A stretch of 64,000 nucleotides of DNA from Eledone cirrhosa (taxonomy: Eukaryota > Mollusca > Cephalopoda > Octopoda > Eledonidae): assembly GCA_964016885.1 (NCBI GenBank), contig OZ024741.1, positions 34,242,027 through 34,306,026 of the forward strand. Direction: 5' to 3'. Shown here piece after piece: positions 19,510 through 32,119 of the stretch. The notes under the pieces are model-generated. The model made no database searches. It saw only the letters and a list, made by a program, of their open reading frames with translations, and had not been told where the DNA came from. Position numbers and translations under genes: made by a program. Within the stretch, counting starts at the first letter, position 1. Each line of letters starts with the position of its first letter.

Positions 19510-22500
19510 TTCTCATTCACTACCACCACCATCACTATCTTTCCTTCATCTCAGCGATGTCCTTCACATTTTATATACCACCAACACTATCACTATCTTT
19601 CCCTCATCCCAGCCATGTCCTTCACATTTCATATGCCACCACCACCACAATCACTATCTTTCCCTCATCCCAGCCATGTCCTTCACATTTCATATGCCAC
19701 CACCACCACAATCACTGTCTTTCCCTCATCCCAGCCATGTCCTTCACATTTCATATGCCACCACCACCACAATCACTATCTTTCCCTCATTCCAGCCATG
19801 TCCTTCACATTTCATATGCCACCACCACCACAATCACTGTCTTTCCCTCATCCCAGCCATGTCCTTCACATTTCATATGCCACCACCACCACAATCACTG
19901 TCTTTCCCTCATCCCAGCCATGTCCTTCACATTTCATATGCCACCACCACCACAATCACTGTCTTTCCTTCATCCCAGCCATGTCCTTCACATTTCATAT
20001 GCCACCACCACCACAATCACTATCTTTCCCTCATCCCAGCCATGTCCTTCACATTTCATATGCCACCACCACCACAATCACTGTCTTTCCCTCATCCCAG
20101 CCATGTCCTTCACATTTCATATGCCACCACCACCACCACCACAATCACTATCTTTCCCTCATCCCAGCCATGTCCTTCACATTTCATATGCCACCACCAC
20201 CACAATCACTGTCTTTCCCTCACCCCAGCCATGTCCTTCACATTTCATATGCCACCACCACCACCACCACAATCACTATCTTTCCCTCATCCCAGCCATG
20301 TCCTTCACATTTCATATGCCACCACCACCACCACCACAATCACTATCTTTCCCTCATCCCAGCCATGTCCTTCACATTTCATATGCCACCACCACCACCA
20401 CCACAATCACTATCTTTCCCTCATCCCAGCCATGTCCTTCACATTTCATATGCCACCACCACCACTATCACTATCTTTCCCTCATCCCAGCCATGTCCTT
20501 CACATTTCATATGCCACCACCACCACAATCACTATCTTTCCCTCATCCCAGCCATGTCCTTCACATTTCATATGCCACCACCACCGCCACCACCACAATC
20601 ACTATCTTTCCCTCATCCCAGCCATGTCCTTCACATTTCATATGCCACCACCACCACCACAATCACTATCTTTCCCTCATCCCAGCCATGTCCTTCACAT
20701 TTCATATGCCACCACCACCACAATCACTATCTTTCCCTCATCCCAGCCATGTCCTTCACATTTCATATGCCACCACCACCACCACAATCACTATCTTTCC
20801 CTCATCCCAGCCATGTCCTTCACATTTCATATGCCACCACCACCACAATCACTGTCTTTCCCTCATCCCAGCCATGTCCTTCACATTGCATATGCCACCA
20901 CCACCACCACAATCACTATCTTTCCCTCATCCCAGCCATGTCCTTCACATTTCATATGCCACCATCACCACCACCACCACAATCACTATCTTTCCCTCAT
21001 CCCAGCCATGTCCTTCACATTTCATATGCCACCACCACCACAATCACTGTCTTTCCCTCATCCCAGCCATGTCCTTCATATTTCATATGCCACCACCACC
21101 ACTATCACTATCGTTCCCTCATCCCAGCCATGTCCTTCATATTTCATATGCCACCACCACCACAATCACTATCTTTCCCTCATCCCAGCCATGTCCTTCA
21201 CATTTCATATGCCACCACCACCGCCACCACCACAATCACTATCTTTCCCTCATCCCAGCCATGTCCTTCACATTTCATATGCCACCACCACCACAATCAC
21301 TGTCTTTCCCTCATCCCAGCCATGTCCTTCACATTTCATATGCCACCACCACCACCACAATCACTATCTTTCCCTCATCCCAGCCATGTCCTTCACATTT
21401 CATATGCCACCACCACCACAATCACTGTCTTTCCCTCATCCCAGCCATGTCCTTCACATTTCATATGCCACCACCACCACCACCACAATCACTATCTTTC
21501 CCTCATCCCAGCCATGTCCTTCACATTTCATATGCCACCACCACCACCACAATCACTATCTTTCCCTCATCCCAGCCATGTCCTTCACATTTCATATGCC
21601 ACCACCACCACAATCACTGTCTTTCCCTCATCCCAGCCATGTCCTTCACATTTCATATGCCACCACCACCACCACAATCACTATCTTTCCCTCATCCCAG
21701 CCATGTCCTTCACATTTCATATGCCACCACCACCACAATCACTATCTTTCCCTCATCCCAGCCATGTCCTTCACATTTCATATGCCACCACCACCACCAC
21801 AATCACTATCTTTCCCTCATCCCAGCCATGTCCTTCACATTTCATATGCCACCACCACCACAATCACTGTCTTTCCCTCATCCCAGCCATGTCCTTCACA
21901 TTGCATATGCCACCACCACCACCACAATCACTATCTTTCCCTCATCCCAGCCATGTCCTTCACATTTCATATGCCACCATCACCACCACCACCACAATCA
22001 CTATCTTTCCCTCATCCCAGCCATGTCCTTCACATTTCATATGCCACCACCACCACAATCACTGTCTTTCCCTCATCCCAGCCATGTCCTTCATATTTCA
22101 TATGCCACCACCACCACCACAATCACTATCTTTCCCTCATCCCAGCCATGTCCTTCACATTTCATATGCCACCACCACCACAATCACTGTCTTTCCCTCA
22201 TCCCAGCCATGTCCTTCACATTTCATATGCCACCATCACCACCACCACCACAATCACTGTCTTTCCCTCATCCCAGCCATGTCCTTCACATTTCATATGC
22301 CACCACCACCACTATCACTATCGTTCCCTCATCCCAGCCATGTCCTTCATATTTCATATGCCACCACCACCACAATCACTATCTTTCCCTCATCCCAGCC
22401 ATGTCCTTCACATTTCATATGCCACCACCACCGCCACCACCACAATCACTATCTTTCCCTCATCCCAGCCATGTCCTTCACATTTCATATGCCACCACCA

Positions 22501-25500
22501 CCACAATCACTGTCTTTCCCTCATCCCAGCCATGTCCTTCACATTTCATATGCCACCACCACCACCACAATCACTATCTTTCCCTCATCCCAGCCATGTC
22601 CTTCACATTTCATATGCCACCACCACCACAATCACTGTCTTTCCCTCATCCCAGCCATGTCCTTCACATTTCATATGCCACCACCACCACCACCACAATC
22701 ACTATCTTTCCCTCATCCCAGCCATGTCCTTCACATTTCATATGCCACCACCACCACCACAATCACTATCTTTCCCTCATCCCAGCCATGTCCTTCACAT
22801 TTCATATGCCACCACCACCACTATCACTATCTTTCCCTCATCCCAGCCATGTCCTTCACATTTCATATACCACCACCACCACAATCACTATCTTTCCCTC
22901 ATCCCAGCCATGTCCTTCACATTTCATATACCACCACCACCACAATCACTATCTTTCCCTCATCCCAGCCATGTCCTTCACATTTCATATGCCACCACCA
23001 CAATCACTATCCACCACCACCACAATCACTATCTTTCCCTCATCCCAGCCATGTCCTTCACATTTCATATGCCACCACCACCACAATCACTGTCTTTCCC
23101 TCATCCCAGCCATGTCCTTCACATTTCATATGCCACCACCACCACCACCACAATCACTATCTTTCCCTCATCCCAGCCATGTCCTTCACATTTCATATGC
23201 CACCGCCACCACCACAATCACTATCTTTCCCTCATCCCAGCCATGTCCTTCACATTTCATATGCCACCACCACCACAATCACTATCTTTCCCTCATCCCA
23301 GCCATGTCCTTCACATTTCATATGCCACCACCACCACAATCACTGTCTTTCCCTCATCCCAGCCATGTCCTTCACATTTCATATGCCACCACAATCACTA
23401 TCTTTCCCTCATCCTAGCCATGTCCTTCACATTTCATATGCCACCACCACCACAATCACTGTCTTTCCCTCATCCCAGCCATGTCCTTCACATTTCATAT
23501 GCCACCACCACCACAATCACTATCTTTCCCTCATCCCAGCCATGTCCTTCACATTTCATATGCCACCACCACCACAATCACTATCTTTCCCTCATCCCAG
23601 CCATGTCCTTCACATTTCATATGCCACCACCACCACAATCACTATCTTTCCCTCATCCCAGCCATGTCCTTCACATTTCATATGCCACCACCACCACAAT
23701 CACTGTCTTTCCCTCATCCCAGCCATGTCCTTCACATTTCATATGCCACCACAATCACTATCTTTCCCTCATCCTAGCCATGTCCTTCACATTTCATATG
23801 CCACCACCACCACAATCACTATCTTTCCCTCATCCCAGCCATGTCCTTCACATTTCATATGCCACCACCACCACAATCACTGTCTTTCCCTCATCCCAGC
23901 CATGTCCTTCACATTTCATATGCCACCACCACCACAATCACTATCTTTCCCTCATCCCAGCCATGTCCTTCACATTTCATATGCCACCACCACCACAATC
24001 ACTATCTTTCCCTCATCCCAGCCATGTCCTTCACATTTCATATGCCACCACCACCACAATCACTATCTTTCCCTCATCCCAGCCATGTCCTTCACATTTC
24101 ATATGCCACCACCACCACAATCACTGTCTTTCCCTCATCCCAGCCATGTCCTTCACATTTCATATGCCACCACAATCACTATCTTTCCCTCATCCTAGCC
24201 ATGTCCTTCACATTTCATATGCCACCACCACCACAATCACTATCTTTCCCTCATCCCAGCCATGTCCTTCACATTTCATATGCCACCACCACCACAATCA
24301 CTGTCTTTCCCTCATCCCAGCCATGTCCTTCACATTTCATATGCCACCACAATCACTATCTTTCCCTCATCCTAGCCATGTCCTTCACATTTCATATGCC
24401 ACCACCACCACAATCACTATCTTTCCCTCATCCCAGCCATGTCCTTCACATTTCATATGCCACCACCACCACAATCACTGTCTTTCCCTCATCCCAGCCA
24501 TGTCCTTCACATTTCATATGCCACCACAATCACTATCTTTCCCTCATCCTAGCCATGTCCTTCACATTTCATATGCCACCACCACCACAATCACTGTCTT
24601 TCCCTCATCCCAGCCATGTCCTTCACATTTCATATGCCACCACCACCACCACAATCACTATCTTTCCCTCATCCCAGCCATGTCCTTCACATTTCATATG
24701 CCACCACCACCACAATCACTGTCTTTCCCTCATCCCAGCCATGTCCTTCACATTGCATATGCCACCACCACCACCACAATCACTATCTTTCCCTCATCCC
24801 AGCCATGTCCTTCACATTTCATATGCCACCATCACCACCACCACCACAATCACTATCTTTCCCTCATCCCAGCCATGTCCTTCACATTTCATATGCCACC
24901 ACCACCACAATCACTGTCTTTCCCTCATCCCAGCCATGTCCTTCATATTTCATATGCCACCACCACCACCACAATCACTATCTTTCCCTCATCCCAGCCA
25001 TGTCCTTCACATTTCATATGCCACCACCACCACAATCACTGTCTTTCCCTCATCCCAGCCATGTCCTTCACATTTCATATGCCACCATCACCACCACCAC
25101 CACAATCACTGTCTTTCCCTCATCCCAGCCATGTCCTTCACATTTCATATGCCACCACCACCACTATCACTATCGTTCCCTCATCCCAGCCATGTCCTTC
25201 ATATTTCATATGCCACCACCACCACAATCACTATCTTTCCCTCATCCCAGCCATGTCCTTCACATTTCATATGCCACCACCACCGCCACCACCACAATCA
25301 CTATCTTTCCCTCATCCCAGCCATGTCCTTCACATTTCATATGCCACCACCACCACAATCACTGTCTTTCCCTCATCCCAGCCATGTCCTTCACATTTCA
25401 TATGCCACCACCACCACCACAATCACTATCTTTCCCTCATCCCAGCCATGTCCTTCACATTTCATATGCCACCACCACCACAATCACTGTCTTTCCCTCA

Positions 25501-28125
25501 TCCCAGCCATGTCCTTCACATTTCATATGCCACCACCACCACCACCACAATCACTATCTTTCCCTCATCCCAGCCATGTCCTTCACATTTCATATGCCAC
25601 CACCACCACCACAATCACTATCTTTCCCTCATCCCAGCCATGTCCTTCACATTTCATATGCCACCACCACCACTATCACTATCTTTCCCTCATCCCAGCC
25701 ATGTCCTTCACATTTCATATACCACCACCACCACAATCACTGTCTTTCCCTCATCCCAGCCATGTCCTTCACATTTCATATACCACCACCACCACAATCA
25801 CTGTCTTTCCTTCATCCCAGCCATGTCCTTCACATTTCATATGCCACCACCACCACTATCACTATCTTTCCCTCATCCCAGCCATGTCCTTCACATTTCA
25901 TATACCACCACCACCACAATCACTATCTTTCCCTCATCCCAGCCATGTCCTTCACATTTCATATGCCACCACCACAATCACTATCCACCACCACCACAAT
26001 CACTATCTTTCCCTCATCCCAGCCATGTCCTTCACATTTCATATGCCACCGCCACCACCACAATCACTATCTTTCCCTCATCCCAGCCATGTCCTTCACA
26101 TTTCATATGCCACCACCACCACAATCACTATCTTTCCCTCATCCCAGCCATGTCCTTCACATTTCATATGCCACCACCACCACAATCACTGTCTTTCCCT
26201 CATCCCAGCCATGTCCTTCACATTTCATATGCCACCACAATCACTATCTTTCCCTCATCCTAGCCATGTCCTTCACATTTCATATGCCACCACCACCACA
26301 ATCACTGTCTTTCCCTCATCCCAGCCATGTCCTTCACATTTCATATGCCACCACCACCACAATCACTATCTTTCCCTCATCCCAGCCATGTCCTTCACAT
26401 TTCATATGCCACCACCACCACAATCACTATCTTTCCCTCATCCCAGCCATGTCCTTCACATTTCATATGCCACCACCACCACAATCACTATCTTTCCCTC
26501 ATCCCAGCCATGTCCTTCACATTTCATATGCCACCACCACCACAATCACTGTCTTTCCCTCATCCCAGCCATGTCCTTCACATTTCATATGCCACCACAA
26601 TCACTATCTTTCCCTCATCCTAGCCATGTCCTTCACATTTCATATGCCACCACCACCACAATCACTATCTTTCCCTCATCCCAGCCATGTCCTTCACATT
26701 TCATATGCCACCACCACCACAATCACTGTCTTTCCCTCATCCCAGCCATGTCCTTCACATTTCATATGCCACCACCACCACAATCACTATCTTTCCCTCA
26801 TCCCAGCCATGTCCTTCACATTTCATATGCCACCACCACCACAATCACTATCTTTCCCTCATCCCAGCCATGTCCTTCACATTTCATATGCCACCACCAC
26901 CACAATCACTATCTTTCCCTCATCCCAGCCATGTCCTTCACATTTCATATGCCACCACCACCACAATCACTGTCTTTCCCTCATCCCAGCCATGTCCTTC
27001 ACATTTCATATGCCACCACAATCACTATCTTTCCCTCATCCTAGCCATGTCCTTCACATTTCATATGCCACCACCACCACAATCACTATCTTTCCCTCAT
27101 CCCAGCCATGTCCTTCACATTTCATATGCCACCACCACCACAATCACTGTCTTTCCCTCATCCCAGCCATGTCCTTCACATTTCATATGCCACCACAATC
27201 ACTATCTTTCCCTCATCCTAGCCATGTCCTTCACATTTCATATGCCACCACCACCACAATCACTATCTTTCCCTCATCCCAGCCATGTCCTTCACATTTC
27301 ATATGCCACCACCACCACAATCACTGTCTTTCCCTCATCCCAGCCATGTCCTTCACATTTCATATGCCACCACAATCACTATCTTTCCCTCATCCTAGCC
27401 ATGTCCTTCACATTTCATATGCCACCACCACCACAATCACTGTCTTTCCCTCATCCCAGCCATGTCCTTCACATTTCATATGCCACCACCACCACAATCA
27501 CTATCTTTCCCTCATCCCAGCCATGTCCTTCACATTTCATATGCCACCACCACCACAATCACTATCTTTCCCTCATCCCAGCCATGTCCTTCACATTTCA
27601 TATGCCACCACCACCACAATCACTGTCTTTCCCTCATCCCAGCCATGTCCTTCACATTTCATATGCCACCACCACCACAATCACTGTCTTTCCCTCATCC
27701 CAGCCATGTCCTTCACATTTCATATGCCACCACCACCACAATCACTATCTTTCCCTCATCCCAGCCATGTCCTTCACATTTCATATGCCACCACCACCAC
27801 AATCACTGTCTTTCCCTCATCCCAGCCATGTCCTTCACATTTCATATGCCACCACCACCACAATCACTGTCTTTCCCTCATCCCAGCCATGTCCTTCACA
27901 TTTCATATGCCACCACCACCACCACCTTTAGCCTGGTTGTTCACACTTCATGCACCAACACCACCCAGAACTGTCTTCCCCTCATATCTGCCAGATCCTT
28001 CACAACCATCACCACCACTACCCCCACTACCACCACTACAACCATCACCGTCAACAATAACACCATCACTACCAGCGTAACTGTCTTCCCTTCACCCCAA
28101 CTAGATCCTTCACACCTCATTCTCC
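19510..28125 (+). repeat. 61 bp satellite, about 135 copies, 8.6 kb
   Basis: Consensus monomer of 61 bp: ATCACTATCTTTCCCTCATC, CCAGCCATGTCCTTCACATT, TCATATGCCACCACCACCAC, A. Monomers differ mainly in the number of CAC triplets (lengths 55, 61, 64, 67, 70) and at ATC/GTC. Almost every monomer has CATATG. Edge monomers are diverged: 19520-19600 at the left, and 27940-28125 at the right (AACTGTCTTCCCCTCATATC, AACTGTCTTCCCTTCACCCC). The interior is homogenised. Higher-order blocks are present (see findings). The plus strand has no stop in any frame of the monomer, which produces overlapping open frames up to 2195 codons (19676-26263). These encode a 61-residue cycle and should not be taken as genes. 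Confidence 0.97.
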
Positions 28126-28434
28126 CCCTCCCCTTCCACAAAAGATTAGCTGAAGACAGGTGATAATCTCATTTGATGCTACCTGGGTGGGGAGGATTAA
28201 AACCTTATCTGCAGTGATGTGGCCAGTTATGACAGCTGCACTTTCACTTTCATTTTTACTGGAGATAAAACTTTGAGAAAGGGAAGAACGTTTCCGTATA
28301 TCTTGGGGAGGGGGGGGGGGGCAGTAGTGGTATGTGAGGTAGGTTGAGGATGGGGAAGATATTTCCTTACCCATGATCCTTTCTTCCTTAACAGATACAT
28401 TGTTGAGAAAGGAAGACAGCCTGTAATGTTAGCA
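28126..28434. other. Unrecognised sequence downstream of the satellite
   Basis: Contains a G run near 28305-28320. CCTTAACAG at 28388-28396 resembles a splice acceptor, but the following frame closes quickly. Confidence 0.5.
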
Positions 28435-28500
28435 CTGAAGGTGGTGGTGGTGGTGGTGGTGGTGGTGGTAATGGTCGTGGTGCTGGTGGTGGTGGTCCCT
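28435..28500. repeat. (GGT)n trinucleotide array
   Basis: GGTGGTGGT run with a few interruptions, on the opposite base-strand sense to the ACC/ATC array that follows. Confidence 0.9.
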
Positions 28501-28619
28501 TAAGACTATGTTTGTAAATTTACTAAACTACAACCACCACTATCCTGCCCCTCTCCTTCATTAGTTTCAATCCCACCCACCCTGTGTGCTGATTGATGTG
28601 ACTGGACTTGGATATTTAT

Positions 28620-28945
28620 AATTAACATTAGTTACCATCTTCATTATCACCATTACCAACATTACCACCACCATCACCATCTCAACTGTTTTGTCTACCA
28701 TCACTAACACCATTAACACTACCATCATCGTCACTAGCACCATTACCACCACCACCATCAACATCTGTAACATCATCACTAACACCATTATCACTACCAT
28801 CATCATCACCAACACCATCACCACCACCATCAACATCAGTAACACCAACACCATCACCACCACTAACACCATTACCATCATCACCATCACCACCATCATC
28901 ACTAACACCATTACCACTACCATCATCATCATCATCTTTTCAATG
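28620..28945. repeat. (ACC/ATC/ACT)n trinucleotide array
   Basis: CACCATTACCACTACCATCATCATC-type sequence with a loose longer period carrying AACACCATTA. Open on both strands for composition reasons. Confidence 0.9.
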
Positions 28946-29275
28946 ATAGTTTTCATCGGTACAGAGCCACAATTTTTTTTTTGTTGATTGATCTGGAAGA
29001 AGGAGCTGTTTCTTTGGCCCTCACTGACACTTTTGTCAATGATATGGCTGTTTCCCTAACCCCCACAAGCTCTCTGCTCAATGAGAAAGAGTCATCATTT
29101 TTACATCCATTCCTCCATGCTTCTATACATTGGACAAATGCCAGAGCTTATCCCAATTACATGTAGTAAACACCAGTCCTTCACAAGGTGAACCCCCCTC
29201 CCCCCAACTGTATCAGTAATTTAGTAAATGAATCTCAAACAGTCTTAAGCCAGGAGGTTCAGGCCAGTGCTTACC
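28946..29275. other. Unrecognised sequence
   Basis: Short open frame 28981-29166 has normal-looking codons but no start context, splice sites or family resemblance. Not called. Confidence 0.4.
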
Positions 29276-29482
29276 CTGTTTTGTGACGTGAAGCAACTGA
29301 AAGTACAAGGCTCACTCCTGGACAGGGTACCAGTCCATTGCATGATTAAACCCCCAGCTGGTATTCATGTTCAGCTGAGTATACTGGAGCAATGTGAAAT
29401 GAAGTGTTTTCCTTAAGAACACAATACGCAACCCAGCCCATGAATCGAACATACGACATTGCGATTACACGAATACAGGGAG
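29276..29482 (-). mobile_element. tRNA-derived SINE, family E
   Basis: On the minus strand a head with GTATGTTCGATTCATGGGC (B-box-like) leads to GTTCTTAAGGAAAACACTTC, TTTCACATTGCTCCAG, TCAGCTGAACATGAATACC and GGACTGGTACCCTGTCCAGG. A related copy is at 54915-55110 and a 3' portion at 58655-58800. Confidence 0.65.
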
Positions 29483-29671
29483 AGGATTTATTCATATGTA
29501 ACACACGTTGATAGTGCCCTGTCTTCCTACCATTGCTCATTTAGCAATAGAGAGTTCATGTGTGTAGATTCACTAGTTAGTCAGACAAGAGTTATGTACC
29601 TTGATGAAAGATAAACGCAATGAACTTGACTACCACAGCTAGTGATAACAAGAGGAGCCTTTGTTAAAGAA

Positions 29672-29755
29672 TTAATAATTGTTTCTACCTTAGGCACAAA
29701 CCCAGCAATTTTTGTGAGGGGGGTGGAAAAGTCGATTAAATTGACCCCAGTGCAT
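29672..29755 (-). mobile_element. SINE family A, 3' end fragment
   Basis: AATTGTTTCTACCTTAGGCA, CCCAGCAATTTTTG and GTCGATTAAATTGACCCCAG; broken at 29756 by the start of another repeat. Confidence 0.7.
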
Positions 29756-29758
29756 GAC

Positions 29759-29804
29759 GAAAATTATTGTGTACAGTGTTCAGGTGCACTACAACTCATC
29801 AAAG
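29759..29804. mobile_element. Fragment shared with the insert at 12170
   Basis: GAAAATTATTGTGTACAGTG and GGTGCACTACAACTCATCAA match 12170-12215 with one or two differences over 45 bases. Confidence 0.65.
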
Positions 29805-30278
29805 TTACCTTTTATACAAACTGTTCTACTTTACACTTGTTAGTGCATCATGTATGGTTTACTGTATTCTATGTATTTTAGTACTGGTTGCTAAAATACT
29901 TAATGAGAAGTCTGAAATATAGTGGAGTGGGGGGCTTCAGTTCACATTTGTCCAGGGCCTTTGCATACATTTTTCCCACAGCAAGGATGTATATTATTCG
30001 AAATATATACATTCTTACACATAATTAAATAACTGAATAGATTGCTTAAGACAATTAACACCTCCCACCTGCAGTATCTTTACAAAATCTATCCTCACTA
30101 TTTTTGTTGCTTTATCAAGTTCAAGAATTCATACAAATTTCATCAAAATATACATAATTTAATTATTGTTCAGTAAAAGAATTCTTAAAGAAAAATTAAC
30201 CTTATTATGACTAGTAAACCAAAGACTGTCTTTGGTGTCTCAGTTGCTCTTAGAAGTATTTCTAGCATTGACTTAGAG
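29805..30278. other. Unrecognised AT-rich sequence
   Basis: No recognisable feature. Confidence 0.5.
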
Positions 30279-30475
30279 AAATGAGCTGCAACGTCACTGG
30301 TGCCAAACTGTGTCAGTCTTTGCCTTTTTCTTGGACAACATTGGTAGCATGGAGAGAGAAAACTGGTATGTATGGGGTACTGGTGGTTTTTCAAACACCT
30401 TGTCCTGGCTTATGCTTCAGAGGAGAACTCTCTAGGTGTAAACTTATGGTAATTCATAACCTTTGAATTCCATTA
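30279..30475 (+). mobile_element. SINE family C, body without head
   Basis: GTGCCAAACTGTGTCAGTC, TCTTGGACAACATTGGTAGC, CATGGAGAGAGAAAACTGG and CAGAGGAGAACTCTCTAGGT parallel 11510-11665. Confidence 0.7.
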
Positions 30476-30532
30476 GGGGAGTACACTTTGAGGTAGGAAT
30501 TTGGGCCAGGTCTCTGGTTTGGGAGATACATT

Positions 30533-30831
30533 CAGGGTTGGATTTAGACCTTGGGAGGCCCGAGGCACTTCAGGTTTGAGGGGGCTCCTCTTACACAAAA
30601 AATTAGAATACACAGCAAATGCCCCAATTTTACATATCACAGTTAGCTTGGCACAAGTAATTGGAATTGAAACATTATACATACAGGTATTAAATTAAAC
30701 ATTTCTAACCATCCTAAAACTAAAAAGCCCAGCAGTGGGCACAGATAGATTGCTATGGCCATCGCTGGTGGGGCTCCCCACTGCAGGGGGCCCAGGGCAA
30801 TTCCCCCCCCCCCCCATTAAATCCGGCCCTG
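30533..30831. mobile_element. Complete hAT-like MITE, 299 bp, with 8 bp target duplication
   Basis: Left end CAGGGTTGGATTTAGACC and right end GTTAAATCCGGCCCTG-type (ATTAAATCCGGCCCTG) are terminal inverted repeats of the CAGGG...CCCTG kind. The flanks are GATACATT before and AATACATT after the element, a 7 of 8 match, which fits the 8 bp duplication made by hAT transposases. Internal sequence is non-coding, with GGGAGGCCC near the left and GGGGGCCCAGGGC plus a C14 run near the right. Autonomous partner not in the window. Confidence 0.85.
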
Positions 30832-31330
30832 AATACATTCCTCCTTGCAACTGGGAAACACTGTAGTTCTCTCTTTGATTAAGCAATAAAAAGAAATATG
30901 TAGTGTTGTGCACATCTACATTGGCACATACACACATACACACACACACACACACACTGATGCACACAATGGTCCTTCTAATGTGGTCACTGACTTGACC
31001 TGCTAGAAATAGCAGCCAAGATGTATGTTAAATTACACCTTGCCATTGTAGTGTGTGGCAGATTGTCTGACTAAAAGATAGAATGATCACAGTTGGACTG
31101 ATCTATGGTTGGATCGGGACTGACTCGTGGCTAAACAACCCAAACAAGGAACACCTACACACATACACATATCTACACATACACACTCACAGACACACAC
31201 ACACACTCTTGTTAGTTCTGTATAGATCTATACACACTAAGACATTTTCATACATACATACACTTACATAGTTTTGTAGAAATATGTATGTACACACACA
31301 TGCACTTACATACAATCCTGTACAAACATA

Positions 31331-31340
<10 letters not shown>
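30832..31340. other. Unrecognised sequence with (CA)n tracts
   Basis: CA-rich stretches at 30925-30960, 31150-31205 and 31290-31345. No coding or element signal. Confidence 0.5.
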
Positions 31341-31365
<25 letters not shown>

Positions 31366-31560
31366 AAAAATCATCATCTTCATCATCATCGTTTAACGTC
31401 CATCTTCCACGCTAGCATGGGTTAGACGGGTTTGTCCCACTTGAGACAAGATTGGTCTGGAGACTGTGTCTCGCTCGTACAGAACTGTTTCTGGCAGGTT
31501 TTCTACGGCTGGATGCCCTTCCTAACACCAACCACATTTACCGTGTGGACTGGGAGCCTT
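31341..31560 (-). mobile_element. CA/TA run and SINE family B 3' part
   Basis: 31330-31366 is CA then TA. 31370-31560 has the ATCATC tail, ACGTCCATCTTCCACGCTAG, CATGGGTTAGACGGGTTTG, GGATGCCCTTCCTAACACCA and GTGTGGACTGGGAG. Confidence 0.8.
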
Positions 31561-31564
31561 TTGT

Positions 31565-31565
31565 A

Positions 31566-31600
<35 letters not shown>
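31565..31600. repeat. (TA)n microsatellite
   Basis: TA run directly at the truncation point of the SINE. Confidence 0.9.
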
Positions 31601-31602
<2 letters not shown>

Positions 31603-31689
31603 CATACACACATTTTTTTTATTGGTTCAGCATAATCATTAGTTGCTAGGCAACCAATTGATGCAGTTTTACCACAGATGTCTGGCAAA

Positions 31690-31920
31690 GACATTATCAC
31701 CATCATCATCATTATCATTATCACTGACACCACCATCATCATAATTATTACTGGTGCCTCCTCTACTACCATCACCACCATCATCACTGCCACCATCAAC
31801 ATTATTATTACTGGCACCACCATCACAATAATTTTTACTGGCGCCACCTCCACTATTATTACTGGTGCCAGCCCCACCCCACTATCACCATCACCACCAT
31901 CTTCTCTATCATCACTGCAA
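31690..31920. repeat. (ATC/ACC)n array with an ATTATTACTGG(C/T) period
   Basis: CATCATCATTATCATTATCAC changes into repeats carrying ATTATTACTGGTGCC, spaced irregularly. Low-complexity open frames on both strands. Confidence 0.85.
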
Positions 31921-32119
31921 TGAATAAATGAATATTAAAGTCTTAAAATAGCAACAGCATTTGTCCCTTTTTCAGTGGTGGCGGTGGTGGTGGTGTTATT
32001 GTTGGTGGAAGAGGGGGGTGCTGGTTATCTATCCATGAGGTAAGACAGTGAAGTCAGAGTTTGTTGTTTAACCCCAGGTCAGCCCTATTTAGGCAGACCT
32101 GTGACCAATGAACAACATT

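Noticed and set aside
19485..28163. Very long open reading frames (up to 2195 codons) in three overlapping forward frames
   Set aside because: They are all translations of the 61 bp satellite in its three phases. Overlapping openness in every frame is a property of the monomer, not evidence of genes.
28385..28440. TCCTTAACAG acceptor-like site before ATACATTGTTGAGAAAGG
   Set aside because: No long open frame follows, and it leads directly into a (GGT)n array.
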